A model generated the notes under the pieces. It ran no database searches, was not told the DNA's origin, and worked only from the letters and a program-made list of their open reading frames with translations. Both the position numbers and the translations under genes were made by a program. Shown here one piece after another: positions 1 through 8,450 of a stretch of DNA of 37,950 nt; positions within the stretch are counted from its first letter, which is position 1, and each line of letters opens with the position of its first letter. Source of the DNA: Desulfobacterales bacterium (lineage in GTDB: Bacteria > Desulfobacterota > Desulfobacteria > Desulfobacterales > RPRI01); NCBI GenBank assembly GCA_020052975.1, contig JAGVOC010000148.1:1-37950 (forward strand), in the 5' to 3' direction.

Positions 1-123
1 GTGTTGCGCTTCATCTTTCGTCATTGCAGCGTACTTATATGTACGCTTCATTCCTCAAGATTCGCGCGCCTTGCATAATGAGCTTTTTACTTTGCCGTCT
101 GAATTTGTACATTTTACGAGAGC
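1..123 (+). repeat. Family A TIR repeat, copy 1 (left end cut by window)
   Basis: This is the first of six copies of one ~125-155 bp intergenic repeat; the others are at 17610, 24461, 26602, 28908 and 31047. The left terminal repeat lies outside the window. The central hairpin at 28-47 has arms AGCGTAC and GTACGCT around the loop TTATAT. The right end is the degraded terminus GTACATTTTACGAGAGC, compared with GTACTTTTTACGAAGCCGTC in the intact copy at 26602. It holds no gene. Confidence 0.85.
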
Positions 124-211
124 TTAACCGTATATATCTTTTCCATATATTTTTTCAGGCAAAAAATCCATGATATTCGTTCATGAATGTTTATTTTAAC
201 GGCCTTGAACT

Positions 212-347
212 GTTGATAGACTCGAAAAACTCTATTTTCTCACAAAGTCACTAAGAGCACCAAGAAAAAATCATTTAATACTAATAAATTAACTTTGTGA
301 TATTTGCGGCTTGGTGTGAGATCTTGGCTTTTTACAAAGGTATCAAC
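212..347 (+). repeat. Family B TIR repeat, copy 1
   Basis: This element is bounded by GTTGATA at the left and TATCAAC at the right, next to degraded forms of the CTCGTAAAAA / TTTTTACGAA ends. Its interior has the words TCACAAAGTCACTAAGAG and TTAACTTTGTGAT, shared with 19464-19703 and, in reverse, with 37827-37950. It ends 57 bp before the chosen start of the small exported protein. The stretch between it and copy A1 (124-211) shows nothing recognisable. Confidence 0.75.
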
Positions 348-404
348 TGACGATTGACCATAATGAAAGGGAATGGTATAAAGTGGGAACGGAAAGGAGG
401 TCAT

Positions 405-827
405 ATGAAAAAATTCATGGTATTTCTTATTATTTTATCCTTTTTCCTGATTGTTTCAGAACCTTCACGGGCGGGCAACAGGGATATGGTTGAAAACAGG
501 GTTGATGAGCTTGATAAATTGAACAAAGAAGCTGTGAATCAGATTGCCGGACAACCTGAAAGCGGGACAATAAATCTCAAGGTAAGGGCAATCCCCGGAA
601 AGGATGGTTACAGATTCGAACCCATAGATAAAGAAACGACCTCTCCCATACCCGATTCTTTATTGCCGCAGGAGAGCGGTGAAAAGTTTTTTACTTTCCG
701 GGAAGGGTTAGCAAGGCTTGCAAACAATAAGCCTGCAATTACTCCTTACAAGCGCTACAGCAATGAGGGTGAATATATCTCATTTAAAGATGCAATTATC
801 AGGCGGATCAGGAGCAAAAAGCAGTGA
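405..827 (+). CDS. Small exported protein of unknown function
   Basis: This is a 140-residue protein when started at the ATG at 405, which follows a strong AAAGGAGG ribosome binding site; an upstream in-frame ATG at 354 has no such site. The N-terminus is a clear Sec signal peptide: MKK, then a hydrophobic core of about 15 residues, then a cleavage-type SRAG near residue 23. The mature part is polar, with no cysteines and no domain I recognise. The stop overlaps the GTG of the next gene in a GTGA junction at 824-827, so the two are probably co-transcribed and translationally coupled. Whether it acts with the glycerate kinase is unknown, since one is exported and the other cytoplasmic. Confidence 0.75.
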   Translation: MKKFMVFLIILSFFLIVSEPSRAGNRDMVENRVDELDKLNKEAVNQIAGQPESGTINLKVRAIPGKDGYRFEPIDKETTSPIPDSLLPQESGEKFFTFREGLARLANNKPAITPYKRYSNEGEYISFKDAIIRRIRSKKQ

Positions 828-2179
828 AAAGATCCCATGCTGCATTTGAGCTTCAAACACTTAGACTTAGAAAGGATGCTTCCGGAATTTTTTACGCAGG
901 TATTGATGCAGTTGAACCAATGGCTGCTGTCAGACGGTTCTGCCGCCTTGAAAATAATTATCTGGTTACAGGGGAGGCAAAATATAACCTTGATAAGATA
1001 CATAACATATTCATAATCGGGGCAGGGAAGGCGGGAGCGCCCATGGCTTCCGCTATTGAAGATATTCTTGGTGAAAGAATTACGGAAGGTATAGTTAATG
1101 TCAAGTATGGTCATGTCGCCGCCTTAAAACACGTGAAGCTTATTGAAGCAGGGCATCCTGTTCCGGATAAAAATGGCCAGGCCGGCGCATCTGCCATCCT
1201 GAATCTGGCAAAAAGGGCAAAAAAAGAGGACCTTGTCATATGTCTTGTTTCAGGAGGCGGTTCCGCCCTTCTTCCCCTGCCGGCGCCCGGACTTATATTA
1301 AAAGACAAGCAAAATACCATAAAAAAGCTTATTTCCTGCGGAGCAACCATCCATGAAATAAATGCGATTCGAAAGCACACTTCTCTTTTAAAAGGCGGAA
1401 TGCTTGCAAAAGCAGTTTTCCCCGCGAAACTTGTTACCCTGATTCTTTCAGATGTTGTAGGTGATGACCTTGATGTTATCGCGTCGGGCCCGACAGTTTA
1501 TGATTCAAGCACTTTTAAAGACTGCCTGAGAATAATCGCAAAATACGGCATAGAAGATAAACTGCCTGCAAAAGTAGTAAAACATATAAATGACGGCGCT
1601 GAGGGAAAGATCCCTGAAACTCCGAAAGCAGGAGACGTTGTTTTTGAAAGAACAACGAATCTTGTAATCGGGAGCAACATAGAGGCTGTAAAGTCTGCAA
1701 AACAGAAGGCTGAAAGTTTAAAATATAATACCCTCGTGCTCTCCTCCATGATAGAGGGAAGCACGAAAGATGCGGCGTATTTTCACTGCGCTATAGCAAA
1801 AGAGATTGTAAAAACAGGCATTCCTGTTTCACGTCCGGCATGTATCATTTCAGGGGGAGAGACTACCGTGAAAGTCACAGGAAAAGGCCTGGGTGGAAGA
1901 AACCAGGAATTTGCCCTTGCCGCAGCTATCGGCATAGCAGAACTTGAAAACGTGGTTGTTCTGAGCGGCGGAACAGATGGAACCGACGGGCCTACGGATG
2001 CGGCGGGAGCATTTGCCGATTCGGAAACTTTAAAGAGGGCTTATGGACTGGGAATGGATCCGTTCCGGTTTCTTTCGGATAATGATTCATATAATTTTTT
2101 CAAGAGGCTCGGCGATCTTTTTATTACAGGCCCGACAAACACAAATGTTATGGATTTAAGAGTTATTCTTGTAAAGTAG
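824..2179 (+). CDS. Glycerate 2-kinase (GckA / MOFRL family)
   Basis: This 451-residue protein matches the DUF4147 plus MOFRL architecture of class II glycerate kinases, cytoplasmic enzymes that phosphorylate D-glycerate to 2-phosphoglycerate; older annotations call them hydroxypyruvate reductase TtuD. Visible family signatures are IIGAGKAGAPMA near residue 65, the glycine-rich CLVSGGGSALLPLPA near 140, ILSDVVGDDLDVIASGPT near 207, and the C-terminal MOFRL segment with GLGGRNQEFALAAA and SGGTDGTDGPTDAAGA near 350-400. The length is typical. The start is GTG, overlapping the preceding stop codon by four bases. Downstream lies a repeat mosaic rather than a co-directional coupled gene. The family is clear; the exact substrate is inferred. 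Confidence 0.93.
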   Translation: MKRSHAAFELQTLRLRKDASGIFYAGIDAVEPMAAVRRFCRLENNYLVTGEAKYNLDKIHNIFIIGAGKAGAPMASAIEDILGERITEGIVNVKYGHVAALKHVKLIEAGHPVPDKNGQAGASAILNLAKRAKKEDLVICLVSGGGSALLPLPAPGLILKDKQNTIKKLISCGATIHEINAIRKHTSLLKGGMLAKAVFPAKLVTLILSDVVGDDLDVIASGPTVYDSSTFKDCLRIIAKYGIEDKLPAKVVKHINDGAEGKIPETPKAGDVVFERTTNLVIGSNIEAVKSAKQKAESLKYNTLVLSSMIEGSTKDAAYFHCAIAKEIVKTGIPVSRPACIISGGETTVKVTGKGLGGRNQEFALAAAIGIAELENVVVLSGGTDGTDGPTDAAGAFADSETLKRAYGLGMDPFRFLSDNDSYNFFKRLGDLFITGPTNTNVMDLRVILVK

Positions 2180-2329
2180 TGAATAGTCGTCAGTGAATAG
2201 TGAATGGTGAAAAGAAGGGTTCAAGGGGTCGGGGATCAGGGAGTAAAGGAAAAGACGTTATCGAATATCGGACATCGAACTTCGTACATCGAAAACCGAG
2301 GTAGGTGGTAAATAATAATAGGGGAAAAG
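2180..2329. repeat. Intergenic quasi-tandem word mosaic
   Basis: This 150-bp gap is almost wholly made of short repeated words. GTGAATAGTCGTCAGTGAATAGTGAATGG is followed by a GGTTCAAGGGGTCGGGG block, then by a period-8-like run ATCGAATATCGGACATCG / AACTTCGTACATCG. The same words recur at 7444-7600, 31480-31640 and 35441-35570. The last bases (GGGGAAAAG) give the ribosome binding site for the gene at 2330. Confidence 0.7.
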
Positions 2330-3208
2330 ATGACTTTGCAGTTTGAGCCGGTTACAATTGACAAGCAGCAGGATTACCTGAAGCTGTTTGAGAAATGTGG
2401 TCAGAAAGCATCCGATTACAGCTTTGTGAATCTCTGGGGCTGGGCAGATGAATACGGTATTATGTGGGCATGGGATGAGAACCTTGTCTGGATAAAACAG
2501 ACAAGGCCCTCAATTATGTTCTGGGCGCCTGTGGGCCCATGGAAAGATACTGACTGGAAGAAGTGCCTCGAAGAAAAATTTCCCGAACCCTCTGTTTTTA
2601 TCCGGATTCCGGAGGAGCTGATGGAAATCTGGAAGGATTGCGGTCACAGCAGAATGGCAATCGAAGAGGCAAGGGGACACTGGGATTATCTTTATTCGGT
2701 TGAGGAGCTTGTCGAATTGAAAGGAAACCGCTTTCATAAAAAGAAAAACCTTCTTTCACAGTTCATGAAAACGTATAAATACGATTATATCCCTTTAGAT
2801 CAGGATATGGTTGACACGGCTCTTTCCATGCAGGATGACTGGTGCGCGTGGCGGGATTGCGAAGCATCCGAAACCCTTTCTTCCGAAAACCGGGTTATAG
2901 AAAAGGTACTCAGGGCATCGCATAACCTTCCGGATTTGAAAGGCGGAGCCGTTATGGCGGACGGCAAAATAGCGGCATATACTGTTGCTGAAAAACTGTC
3001 GGATGATACAGTCCTGATTCATTTTGAGAAAGGAAACCAGGATCACAAGGGCGCATACCAGGCAATAAATCAGATGTTTCTTGAGCATAACAGGAATGGA
3101 TTTATAATTGTCAACAGGGAGCAGGATCTCGATGACGAAGGCCTGAGAAAGGCGAAGCTTTCGTATAATCCGGTCGGTTTTCTGAAAAAATACAGAATCA
3201 AAATATAA
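2330..3208 (+). CDS. DUF2156 family protein (GNAT-like fold)
   Basis: This 292-residue protein resembles DUF2156, the family related to the C-terminal aminoacyl-phosphatidylglycerol transferase domain of MprF. Typical signs are the opening that ends in SDYSFVNLWGWADEYG (residues 28-43), aromatic-rich WAPVGPW, the basic stretch GNRFHKKKNLLSQF (residues 134-147), and the late IHFEKGNQDHKGAYQAINQMF segment where the GNAT-type acyl-CoA or tRNA site lies in relatives. There is no membrane segment, so this is the soluble stand-alone form. A GGGGAAAAG ribosome binding site precedes the ATG. The family assignment is fairly firm. The biochemical role of stand-alone members is not established and I do not assign one. 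Confidence 0.82.
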   Translation: MTLQFEPVTIDKQQDYLKLFEKCGQKASDYSFVNLWGWADEYGIMWAWDENLVWIKQTRPSIMFWAPVGPWKDTDWKKCLEEKFPEPSVFIRIPEELMEIWKDCGHSRMAIEEARGHWDYLYSVEELVELKGNRFHKKKNLLSQFMKTYKYDYIPLDQDMVDTALSMQDDWCAWRDCEASETLSSENRVIEKVLRASHNLPDLKGGAVMADGKIAAYTVAEKLSDDTVLIHFEKGNQDHKGAYQAINQMFLEHNRNGFIIVNREQDLDDEGLRKAKLSYNPVGFLKKYRIKI

Positions 3209-3290
3209 GTGACGAGTGACGGGTGACGAGGTGAACATATTTTTTGCTCGTTACTATTTACCCGTCACTATTTACTCTTTACAAGCGAAG
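3209..3290. repeat. Imperfect inverted repeat of GTGACGAG words
   Basis: Directly after the DUF2156 stop comes GTGACGAGTGACGGGTGACG, and about 25 bp later a partly complementary arm (CTCGTTACTATTTACC, CGTCACTATTTACTC). The two arms could fold into one long imperfect hairpin and act as a terminator or processing site before tex, but there is no clean T-run. The word family resembles the other mosaics in the window, with a different base word. Confidence 0.6.
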
Positions 3291-3329
3291 TCTCTGATAC
3301 AAATGACGAGAGATAAGGTGTAATGGTCA

Positions 3330-5588
3330 ATGAACGAAATACATATATCGAACATAACTGATGAACTTAATTTAAATATATCGCAGGTAAGGTCTGTTTC
3401 AGAGCTTCTTGAGGAGGGTTCAACAATACCTTTTATTGCCCGGTACAGGAAGGAGGTTACAGGAAGTCTTGACGAGGTTGTGATCACGGCAATAAGAGAC
3501 AGGCTTACCCGGCTTGAAGAGCTGGACAGCCGCAGGGAAGCGGTTTTAAAATCACTGGAGCATAACGGCCATCTCACGGATGAGCTTCGTGAAAAGGTGA
3601 TAGCTGCTTCCACTCTTGCTGTTCTTGAGGATATTTATCTGCCGTTCAAGCCAAAAAGGAGAACAAAGGCCACAATCGCAAAGGAAAAAGGCCTCGAACC
3701 CCTTGCCGTCGTCATTTTCGGGCAAGAGGGAGTCGATCCGTACGGGGCGGCGGCAGCTTTTGTTAATCCGGAAAAGGGTGTTGAAACAACTGAAGATGCT
3801 GTTTCAGGGGCAAGAGATATAATTGCGGAAATGGTAAGCGAAGACCAGAATGCGCGTGCTGCATTAAGAAATCTATTTACTGCCCGGGGAAAGTTCATAT
3901 GCAGGGTAGCGACGGACAAGGAGCAGGAAGGATCAAAATACAGGGATTATTTTGACTGGGAGGAGCAGGCTGCGACCGCTCCTTCCCACAGGATTCTTGC
4001 AATGCGGAGAGGAGAGAAGGAAGATATTCTTAACCTGACCATTGCTCCTCCCGAGGATGAGGCCATAAAAATACTTGAAGAGTTATTTGTAAAGAGTGCC
4101 GGGGACGATTCGAAGCAGGTCCGGATTGCCGTGAATGACAGTTACAGCAGACTCCTTTCCCGTTCAATGGAAACTGAAGCAAGACTTTTAACAAAAGAGA
4201 GGGCTGATTCTGAAGCTATAAGGGTATTTGCCGAAAATCTCCGCAACCTGCTTCTGGCACCGCCCCTTGGAGCAAAGCGCATACTGGGGATTGATCCCGG
4301 TTTCAGAACAGGGTGCAAAGTAGTCTGTCTTGACAGGCAGGGAAAGCTCCTTCATCACGACACCATTTATCCTCATTTTTCTGATAAAGGTTCAAATGAT
4401 GCGGCGTTAACCATGAAAGCGCTTTGCGACCGTTTCGAAATAGAGGCCATCGCGGTTGGAAACGGGACAGCAGGGCGGGAAACGGAGGCATTTGTCAAAA
4501 GCATTGATTTTACAAATAAAATTCCGGTTATAATGGTTAATGAGAGCGGAGCGTCAATTTATTCGGCTTCAGAAATCGCAAGGGAAGAATTTCCGAACCT
4601 TGATTTGACGGTCAGAGGATCTGTTTCAATAGGAAGAAGGCTAATGGATCCCCTTTCGGAGCTTGTTAAGATTGACCCGAAATCGGTCGGCGTAGGGCAG
4701 TATCAGCATGATGTCGACCAGACTGCCCTGAAGAAGTCCCTTGATGACGTTGTAATGAGCTGCGTGAATGGAGTTGGAGTTGATGTGAACAGAGCAAGCG
4801 TGCAGCTTCTCACCTATGTTTCCGGCCTTGGCCCCCAGCTTGCAAAGAACATCGTTGCGCACAGGGATGAAAACGGGCCTTTTGGTTCAAGGAAAGAGCT
4901 TAAAAAGATTCCACGTCTTGGGCCGAAGGCTTTTGAACAGTCGGCCGGTTTTTTAAGGATAAGGGATGCAAAAAATCCGCTTGAAGGGAGCGCGGTCCAT
5001 CCTGAGAGCTATCACATTGTTGATAAAATGGCGGAAGATCTTTCATGCAACGTTGAAGACCTGATAAAAGATCCTGCAAAAAGAAGCAGAATCGACATTT
5101 CTATGTATGTCACCGAAAGCACTGGGATTCCGACTTTAAGGGATATAATGGAAGAACTCGCAAAACCCGGGCGCGATCCGAGGGAGGATTTTGAAGAGTT
5201 TGCTTTTGAAAGCGGAGTAGAAAAGATAGAGGACTTAAGAGCCGGAATGAAGCTGCCCGGCATTGTGACAAATGTTACGGCATTCGGAGCGTTTGTAGAT
5301 GTGGGCGTCCACCAGGACGGACTTGTGCACGTGAGTGAGCTGTCGGACAGGTTTGTCAGGAATCCTGCCGAGATTGTCAGGGTGAATCAGAAGGTTACAG
5401 TGACGGTAATTGATGTTGATGTTGACAGAAAAAGAATTTCGCTTTCGATGAAAACAAATCCGGGCAGGAAAGCAAAACCTGAAAAGAGAGATGAGAAAAA
5501 ACCTGTTCAGAAACCGGCAAAATTTGAAAGACCGAAAAATGTTCCGTTCAACAATCCGTTCGGGAATCTGTCCGGAGTGAAGATATGA
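3330..5588 (+). CDS. tex: Tex family RNA-binding transcription accessory protein
   Basis: This 752-residue protein is a full-length Tex (YhgF). The N-terminal helical region contains STIPFIARYRKEVTGSLDE (residues 32-50), the most conserved family segment. A YqgF/RNase H-like domain begins at GIDPGFRTGCKVVCLD near 330. Helix-hairpin-helix motifs follow around 505-560 (YVSGLGPQLAKNIVAHR, KKIPRLGPKAFEQSAGFLRI). An S1 RNA-binding domain lies at about 645-715 (GMKLPGIVTNVTAFGAFVDV). The basic tail is rich in K and P. Tex proteins bind nucleic acid and are linked to transcription and toxin-gene expression. AAGGTG nine bases upstream supports the ATG at 3330. Confidence 0.97.
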   Translation: MNEIHISNITDELNLNISQVRSVSELLEEGSTIPFIARYRKEVTGSLDEVVITAIRDRLTRLEELDSRREAVLKSLEHNGHLTDELREKVIAASTLAVLEDIYLPFKPKRRTKATIAKEKGLEPLAVVIFGQEGVDPYGAAAAFVNPEKGVETTEDAVSGARDIIAEMVSEDQNARAALRNLFTARGKFICRVATDKEQEGSKYRDYFDWEEQAATAPSHRILAMRRGEKEDILNLTIAPPEDEAIKILEELFVKSAGDDSKQVRIAVNDSYSRLLSRSMETEARLLTKERADSEAIRVFAENLRNLLLAPPLGAKRILGIDPGFRTGCKVVCLDRQGKLLHHDTIYPHFSDKGSNDAALTMKALCDRFEIEAIAVGNGTAGRETEAFVKSIDFTNKIPVIMVNESGASIYSASEIAREEFPNLDLTVRGSVSIGRRLMDPLSELVKIDPKSVGVGQYQHDVDQTALKKSLDDVVMSCVNGVGVDVNRASVQLLTYVSGLGPQLAKNIVAHRDENGPFGSRKELKKIPRLGPKAFEQSAGFLRIRDAKNPLEGSAVHPESYHIVDKMAEDLSCNVEDLIKDPAKRSRIDISMYVTESTGIPTLRDIMEELAKPGRDPREDFEEFAFESGVEKIEDLRAGMKLPGIVTNVTAFGAFVDVGVHQDGLVHVSELSDRFVRNPAEIVRVNQKVTVTVIDVDVDRKRISLSMKTNPGRKAKPEKRDEKKPVQKPAKFERPKNVPFNNPFGNLSGVKI

Positions 5589-5613
5589 GGAACTTTTTAC
5601 TAAACTGTCAAAG

Positions 5614-6908
5614 GTGAATGAAATGGGAAAGCCGAGAGTAATCTTAAGAAAGTGCGATGAATACGATACGGATGTTATCGCGGGAATCATCAGGGAGTCC
5701 GTTTCCGATTTAAAGATTGAAATCTCAGGGAAAATTTTTATCAAGCCGAATGTTGTTTCCGCAAACAGGCAGTATATACATCATTCCTATACCAATCCTA
5801 ATGTGGTTGAGGCTATGGTAAAATTCCTGAAAGAAAAAAAGCTCTCTGATATCACAGCCGGAGAGTCTGGCGGATACGGTGTTCCTTCAAGGCTTTTTTT
5901 CAAGGAATCAGGATATGCCGATCTTGCAAAAAAAGCCGGTTTTAAACTTGTAGATTTAAATCATTTGTAAAGGTTCCCCTGAAAAAAGGCGTTTATCATA
6001 AGGAGATCATGCTTTCCAGGTTTATAAAGGAAGCAGATTTCAAGATATGGATGCCGAAGCTCAAGTATCACATCTTTGCCTCGATAACCAACACGCTAAA
6101 ATTAAATGTCGGGATACTTTACCATAAAGAGAGGATGCTCTATCATGATCACAGGATACACGACAAAATAGTTGATCTGCTTGAAGCCGGATATCCGGAT
6201 CTTATCGTCTCCGATGCGATCGACATAACATACGGATTTGAATCTGCTCCATATCCTGTGCGGCTCGGCGCTCTTATCATATCCGATCATCCGCTTTCGA
6301 CGGATGTCGCGGCCTCATATATAATGGGCTATGCACCGGAAAATGTCAGGCATCTGGCAATTGCCTCCGAAAGAGGCTACGGTTCCCTGAAGCTGGATGA
6401 TATAATGATATCGGGAGATATCGGCATTGATGAGCTCCGCTCAAGACCAAAGGGAAAAACAAGACTTTTCCAGGTTCTTGATGAGCTTGATACTCCGATA
6501 AAATTTTTTGCCGGTTTTGCACCGGATACGGGACGGGTTTGCGACGGGGGCTGCGAAGGGGCTTTGAAGGGATGCCTCGGCACAGTGGAAAAACGAAGGC
6601 CAGGTTCGCTGAAGGGGGCGAAAAAAGGCGCTATTGTTACAGGTATTTACAAGGGAGACGTAATCATGCCGGATGCCCCTGTTTTACTTATCGGAACATG
6701 CACCAGGGTTGAAGGCCGCCTTGAAGCGAAAAAAGTATATCGTGTGAAGGGATGCCCGATGGGCGCCAAGGATCTGTTTATTAAGGTTCCGATGATTTTC
6801 GGAATGCCGAGTCCCATGCTGGATAAAAGAGATGCCGCGCTGTTTATAACCAACTCGGTTGTAAAAGGTTTAAATATATTGAAAAACAGAATTTTATCGG
6901 GTAGATGA
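5614..6908 (+). pseudogene. DUF362 domain protein, broken by a frameshift near 5962
   Basis: Two reading frames together form one DUF362 protein of about 430 residues. The first (5614 or, better, the ATG at 5623, to 5970) carries KIFIKPNVVSANRQYIHHSY and ends ...KLVDLNHL at a stop. The second frame is open upstream of its first ATG (6009) and reads FVKVPLKKGVYHKEIMLSRF straight across the first stop, so the join needs a -1 shift between about 5956 and 5966. The second part has the cysteine-rich CDGGCEGALKGCLG and GTCTRVEG...VKGCPMGAKDL segments expected of the family. Function is unknown in general; some members are linked to iron-sulfur proteins. The break may be real or a one-base sequence error; there is no obvious slippery heptamer. 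Confidence 0.8.
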
Positions 6909-7047
6909 GTCGGTTAAAGATTCAAGGTGCAAGGTGCAAGAAATTGGTTTCTGGTTTCTGGTTTGTAGTTTCTGGTTAAACCATAAACCAGAGACTATAT
7001 TCGAAGTACGATGTACTAAGTACGAAATTTGATAATGGAGAATCGAG
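6909..7047. repeat. Intergenic word mosaic (TTTCTGGTT type)
   Basis: The gap holds AAGGTGCAAGGTGCAAG, then GGTTTCTGGTTTCTGGTTTG with an inverted partner (AAACCATAAACCAGAGAC), then TTCGAAGTACGATG next to its partial mirror TACTAAGTACGAAATT. The same TTTCTGG word recurs at 35441-35470. GGAG at 7038-7041 serves the next gene. Confidence 0.65.
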
Positions 7048-7443
7048 ATGAAGATACTTGTTGGCTATGACGGATCTAATGTTGCGAAGGAAGCATTGAT
7101 GGTTTCATTAAAACATGCCAGGGCTTTCGTCGGATCTGAAGTATATGTGGTTACATCAATGGCCGGAGGTCCTGAAGTACCCAGACAGGCATATGAAAAA
7201 GCTGAAGGAGAGTTAAGATATACACAACCTGTTTTTATTAAGGATAAGATCCCCTGTACTACAAGACTTCTTGTAAGAGGAATGACTCCCGGTGAAGATC
7301 TCGTGCAGTTTATCGAAGAAAACGGAATAGATGAAGTTATAATAGGCGTAAGAAGAAGGTCCAAGGTCGGTAAACTGCTTTTTGGGTCAACTGCTCAGAA
7401 AGTAATTCTGGATGCAAAATGTCCGGTGGTTACTGTGAAATAG
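7048..7443 (+). CDS. Universal stress protein (UspA family)
   Basis: This 131-residue single-domain protein has the Usp fold. It begins MKILVGYDGSNVAKEAL, with the beta1 Asp at residue 9. It ends with the ATP-binding signature GVRRRSKVGKLLFGSTAQKV followed by CPVVTVK (residues 101-131), which matches the G-2x-G-9x-G(S/T) pattern of the nucleotide-binding subgroup except that an R replaces the second G. Usp proteins are small cytoplasmic dimers induced by stress or growth arrest. A GGAG site precedes the ATG. It is monocistronic, flanked by repeats, and converges on sdhB. The family is certain; the specific stress role is unknown. Confidence 0.93.
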   Translation: MKILVGYDGSNVAKEALMVSLKHARAFVGSEVYVVTSMAGGPEVPRQAYEKAEGELRYTQPVFIKDKIPCTTRLLVRGMTPGEDLVQFIEENGIDEVIIGVRRRSKVGKLLFGSTAQKVILDAKCPVVTVK

Positions 7444-7600
7444 AACAGTGAATAGTGAATGGTGAATAGTGAATAGAAGGGTTCAAGGGGTCAAGGATTC
7501 AAGGGTTCAAGGGGCAAAGACACAGATGCACAAAGTTATAAAGGACCAACTATTTTTTTCACTTGAACCCTGGAACCCTCGAATCCTCGACCCCTGTCTG
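7444..7600. repeat. Inverted word mosaic downstream of usp
   Basis: It starts with GTGAATAGTGAATGGTGAAT, then GGGTTCAAGGGGTCAAGG and relatives. At 7560-7595 comes the inverted set CACTTGAACCCTGGAACC and CTCGAATCCTCGACCCC. The two sets are about 50 bp apart and can pair. The same pair arrangement is seen at 31480-31640. Confidence 0.7.
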
Positions 7601-7603
7601 ATT

Positions 7604-7679
7604 AGCCCCTTTAGGGGCTTTCCCTAGGACAATGCCTCCTTCGAGGAGGCTTCATCAAACCACGTCCTACGGGCGTGGT
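7604..7679. terminator. Cluster of three hairpins between converging usp and sdhB
   Basis: Three palindromes follow each other. The first is AGCCCCTTTAGGGGCT (7604-7619, 7-bp stem, loop TT). The second is GCCTCCTTCGAGGAGGC (7634-7650, 7-bp stem, loop TCG). The third is ACCACGTCCTACGGGCGTGGT (7659-7679, 9-bp stem with one T-G pair). They sit between a plus-strand and a minus-strand gene, and sdhB stops 7 bp after the last one. Transcription termination in both directions is the simplest role. The series also resembles the hairpin ends of IS200/IS605-type elements, of which no transposase remains here. Confidence 0.6.
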
Positions 7680-7685
7680 AGGTGA

Positions 7686-8450
7686 TTATTTTACATCTGA
7701 AAGAAATGCTGCCTTAAAGAATTCCCTGTTCATGCGGGCTATGTTGACAATTGAGATCTCTTTCGGGCATTCTGCCTCGCATTCCCTTTCATTAGTGCAA
7801 TTTCCGAAGCCAAGTCCATCCATTGTCCGGACCATCTCCATGGCCCTCTTTGCGGCTTCAGGCTTTCCCTGGGGAAGAAGCGCGAGCTGGGAAATTTTTG
7901 CACTGGTAAAGAGCATCGCTGAAGCGTTAGGGCATGCTGCCACGCAGGCTCCGCATCCGATACATGCTGCGGCATCCATTGCTTTTTCAGCTATCTCCTG
8001 GGGGATCAGGATCGCATTCGCATCCGGCGCTCCGCCCGTATTTACCGAAATGTAGCCGCCTGCCTGTATTATCTTATCGAGGGAGCTCCGGTCTACGACA
8101 AGATCCTTTATTACTTTAAAGGCCCTTGAACGCCATGGTTCAACAACTATTGTATCACCGTCTGAAAAATGGCGCATGTGTAGCTGGCATAGAGTTGTTC
8201 CCTTTTCAGGCCCGTGGGGACGGCCGTTTACAACGGTCCCGCACATGCCGCATATTCCTTCACGGCAGTCATGATCGAATGCTATCGGTTCCATACCATC
8301 AAGCGTAAGCTGCTCGTTTATGACGTCAATCATCTCGAGAAAGGATATGTCTGAAGAAATGTCTTTTGCATGATATGTTTCAAGACTGCCTTTGGAATTT
8401 CGCCCTTTCTGGCGCCAAACCTTAAGCGTTAAATTAAGAGTCTTTGTCAC
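7686..8450 (-). CDS. sdhB: Succinate dehydrogenase/fumarate reductase iron-sulfur subunit
   Basis: This 254-residue electron-transfer subunit carries three iron-sulfur clusters. The [2Fe-2S] ligands are C62, C67, C70 and C88 (CREGICGMC...C). The [4Fe-4S] ligands are in [11 protein letters not shown] (C163, C166, C169). The [3Fe-4S] ligands are C173, C218 and C224, and C228 returns to the 4Fe cluster. It passes electrons between the flavoprotein and the membrane quinone site of SdhC. The GTG start overlaps the sdhA stop by four bases (GTGA), so it is translationally coupled. The type-B C-A-B order and sequence style match Wolinella/Bacillus/deltaproteobacterial enzymes that can run either as succinate dehydrogenase or fumarate reductase. 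Confidence 0.96.
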   Translation of the reverse strand: MTKTLNLTLKVWRQKGRNSKGSLETYHAKDISSDISFLEMIDVINEQLTLDGMEPIAFDHDCREGICGMCGTVVNGRPHGPEKGTTLCQLHMRHFSDGDTIVVEPWRSRAFKVIKDLVVDRSSLDKIIQAGGYISVNTGGAPDANAILIPQEIAEKAMDAAACIGCGACVAACPNASAMLFTSAKISQLALLPQGKPEAAKRAMEMVRTMDGLGFGNCTNERECEAECPKEISIVNIARMNREFFKAAFLSDVK

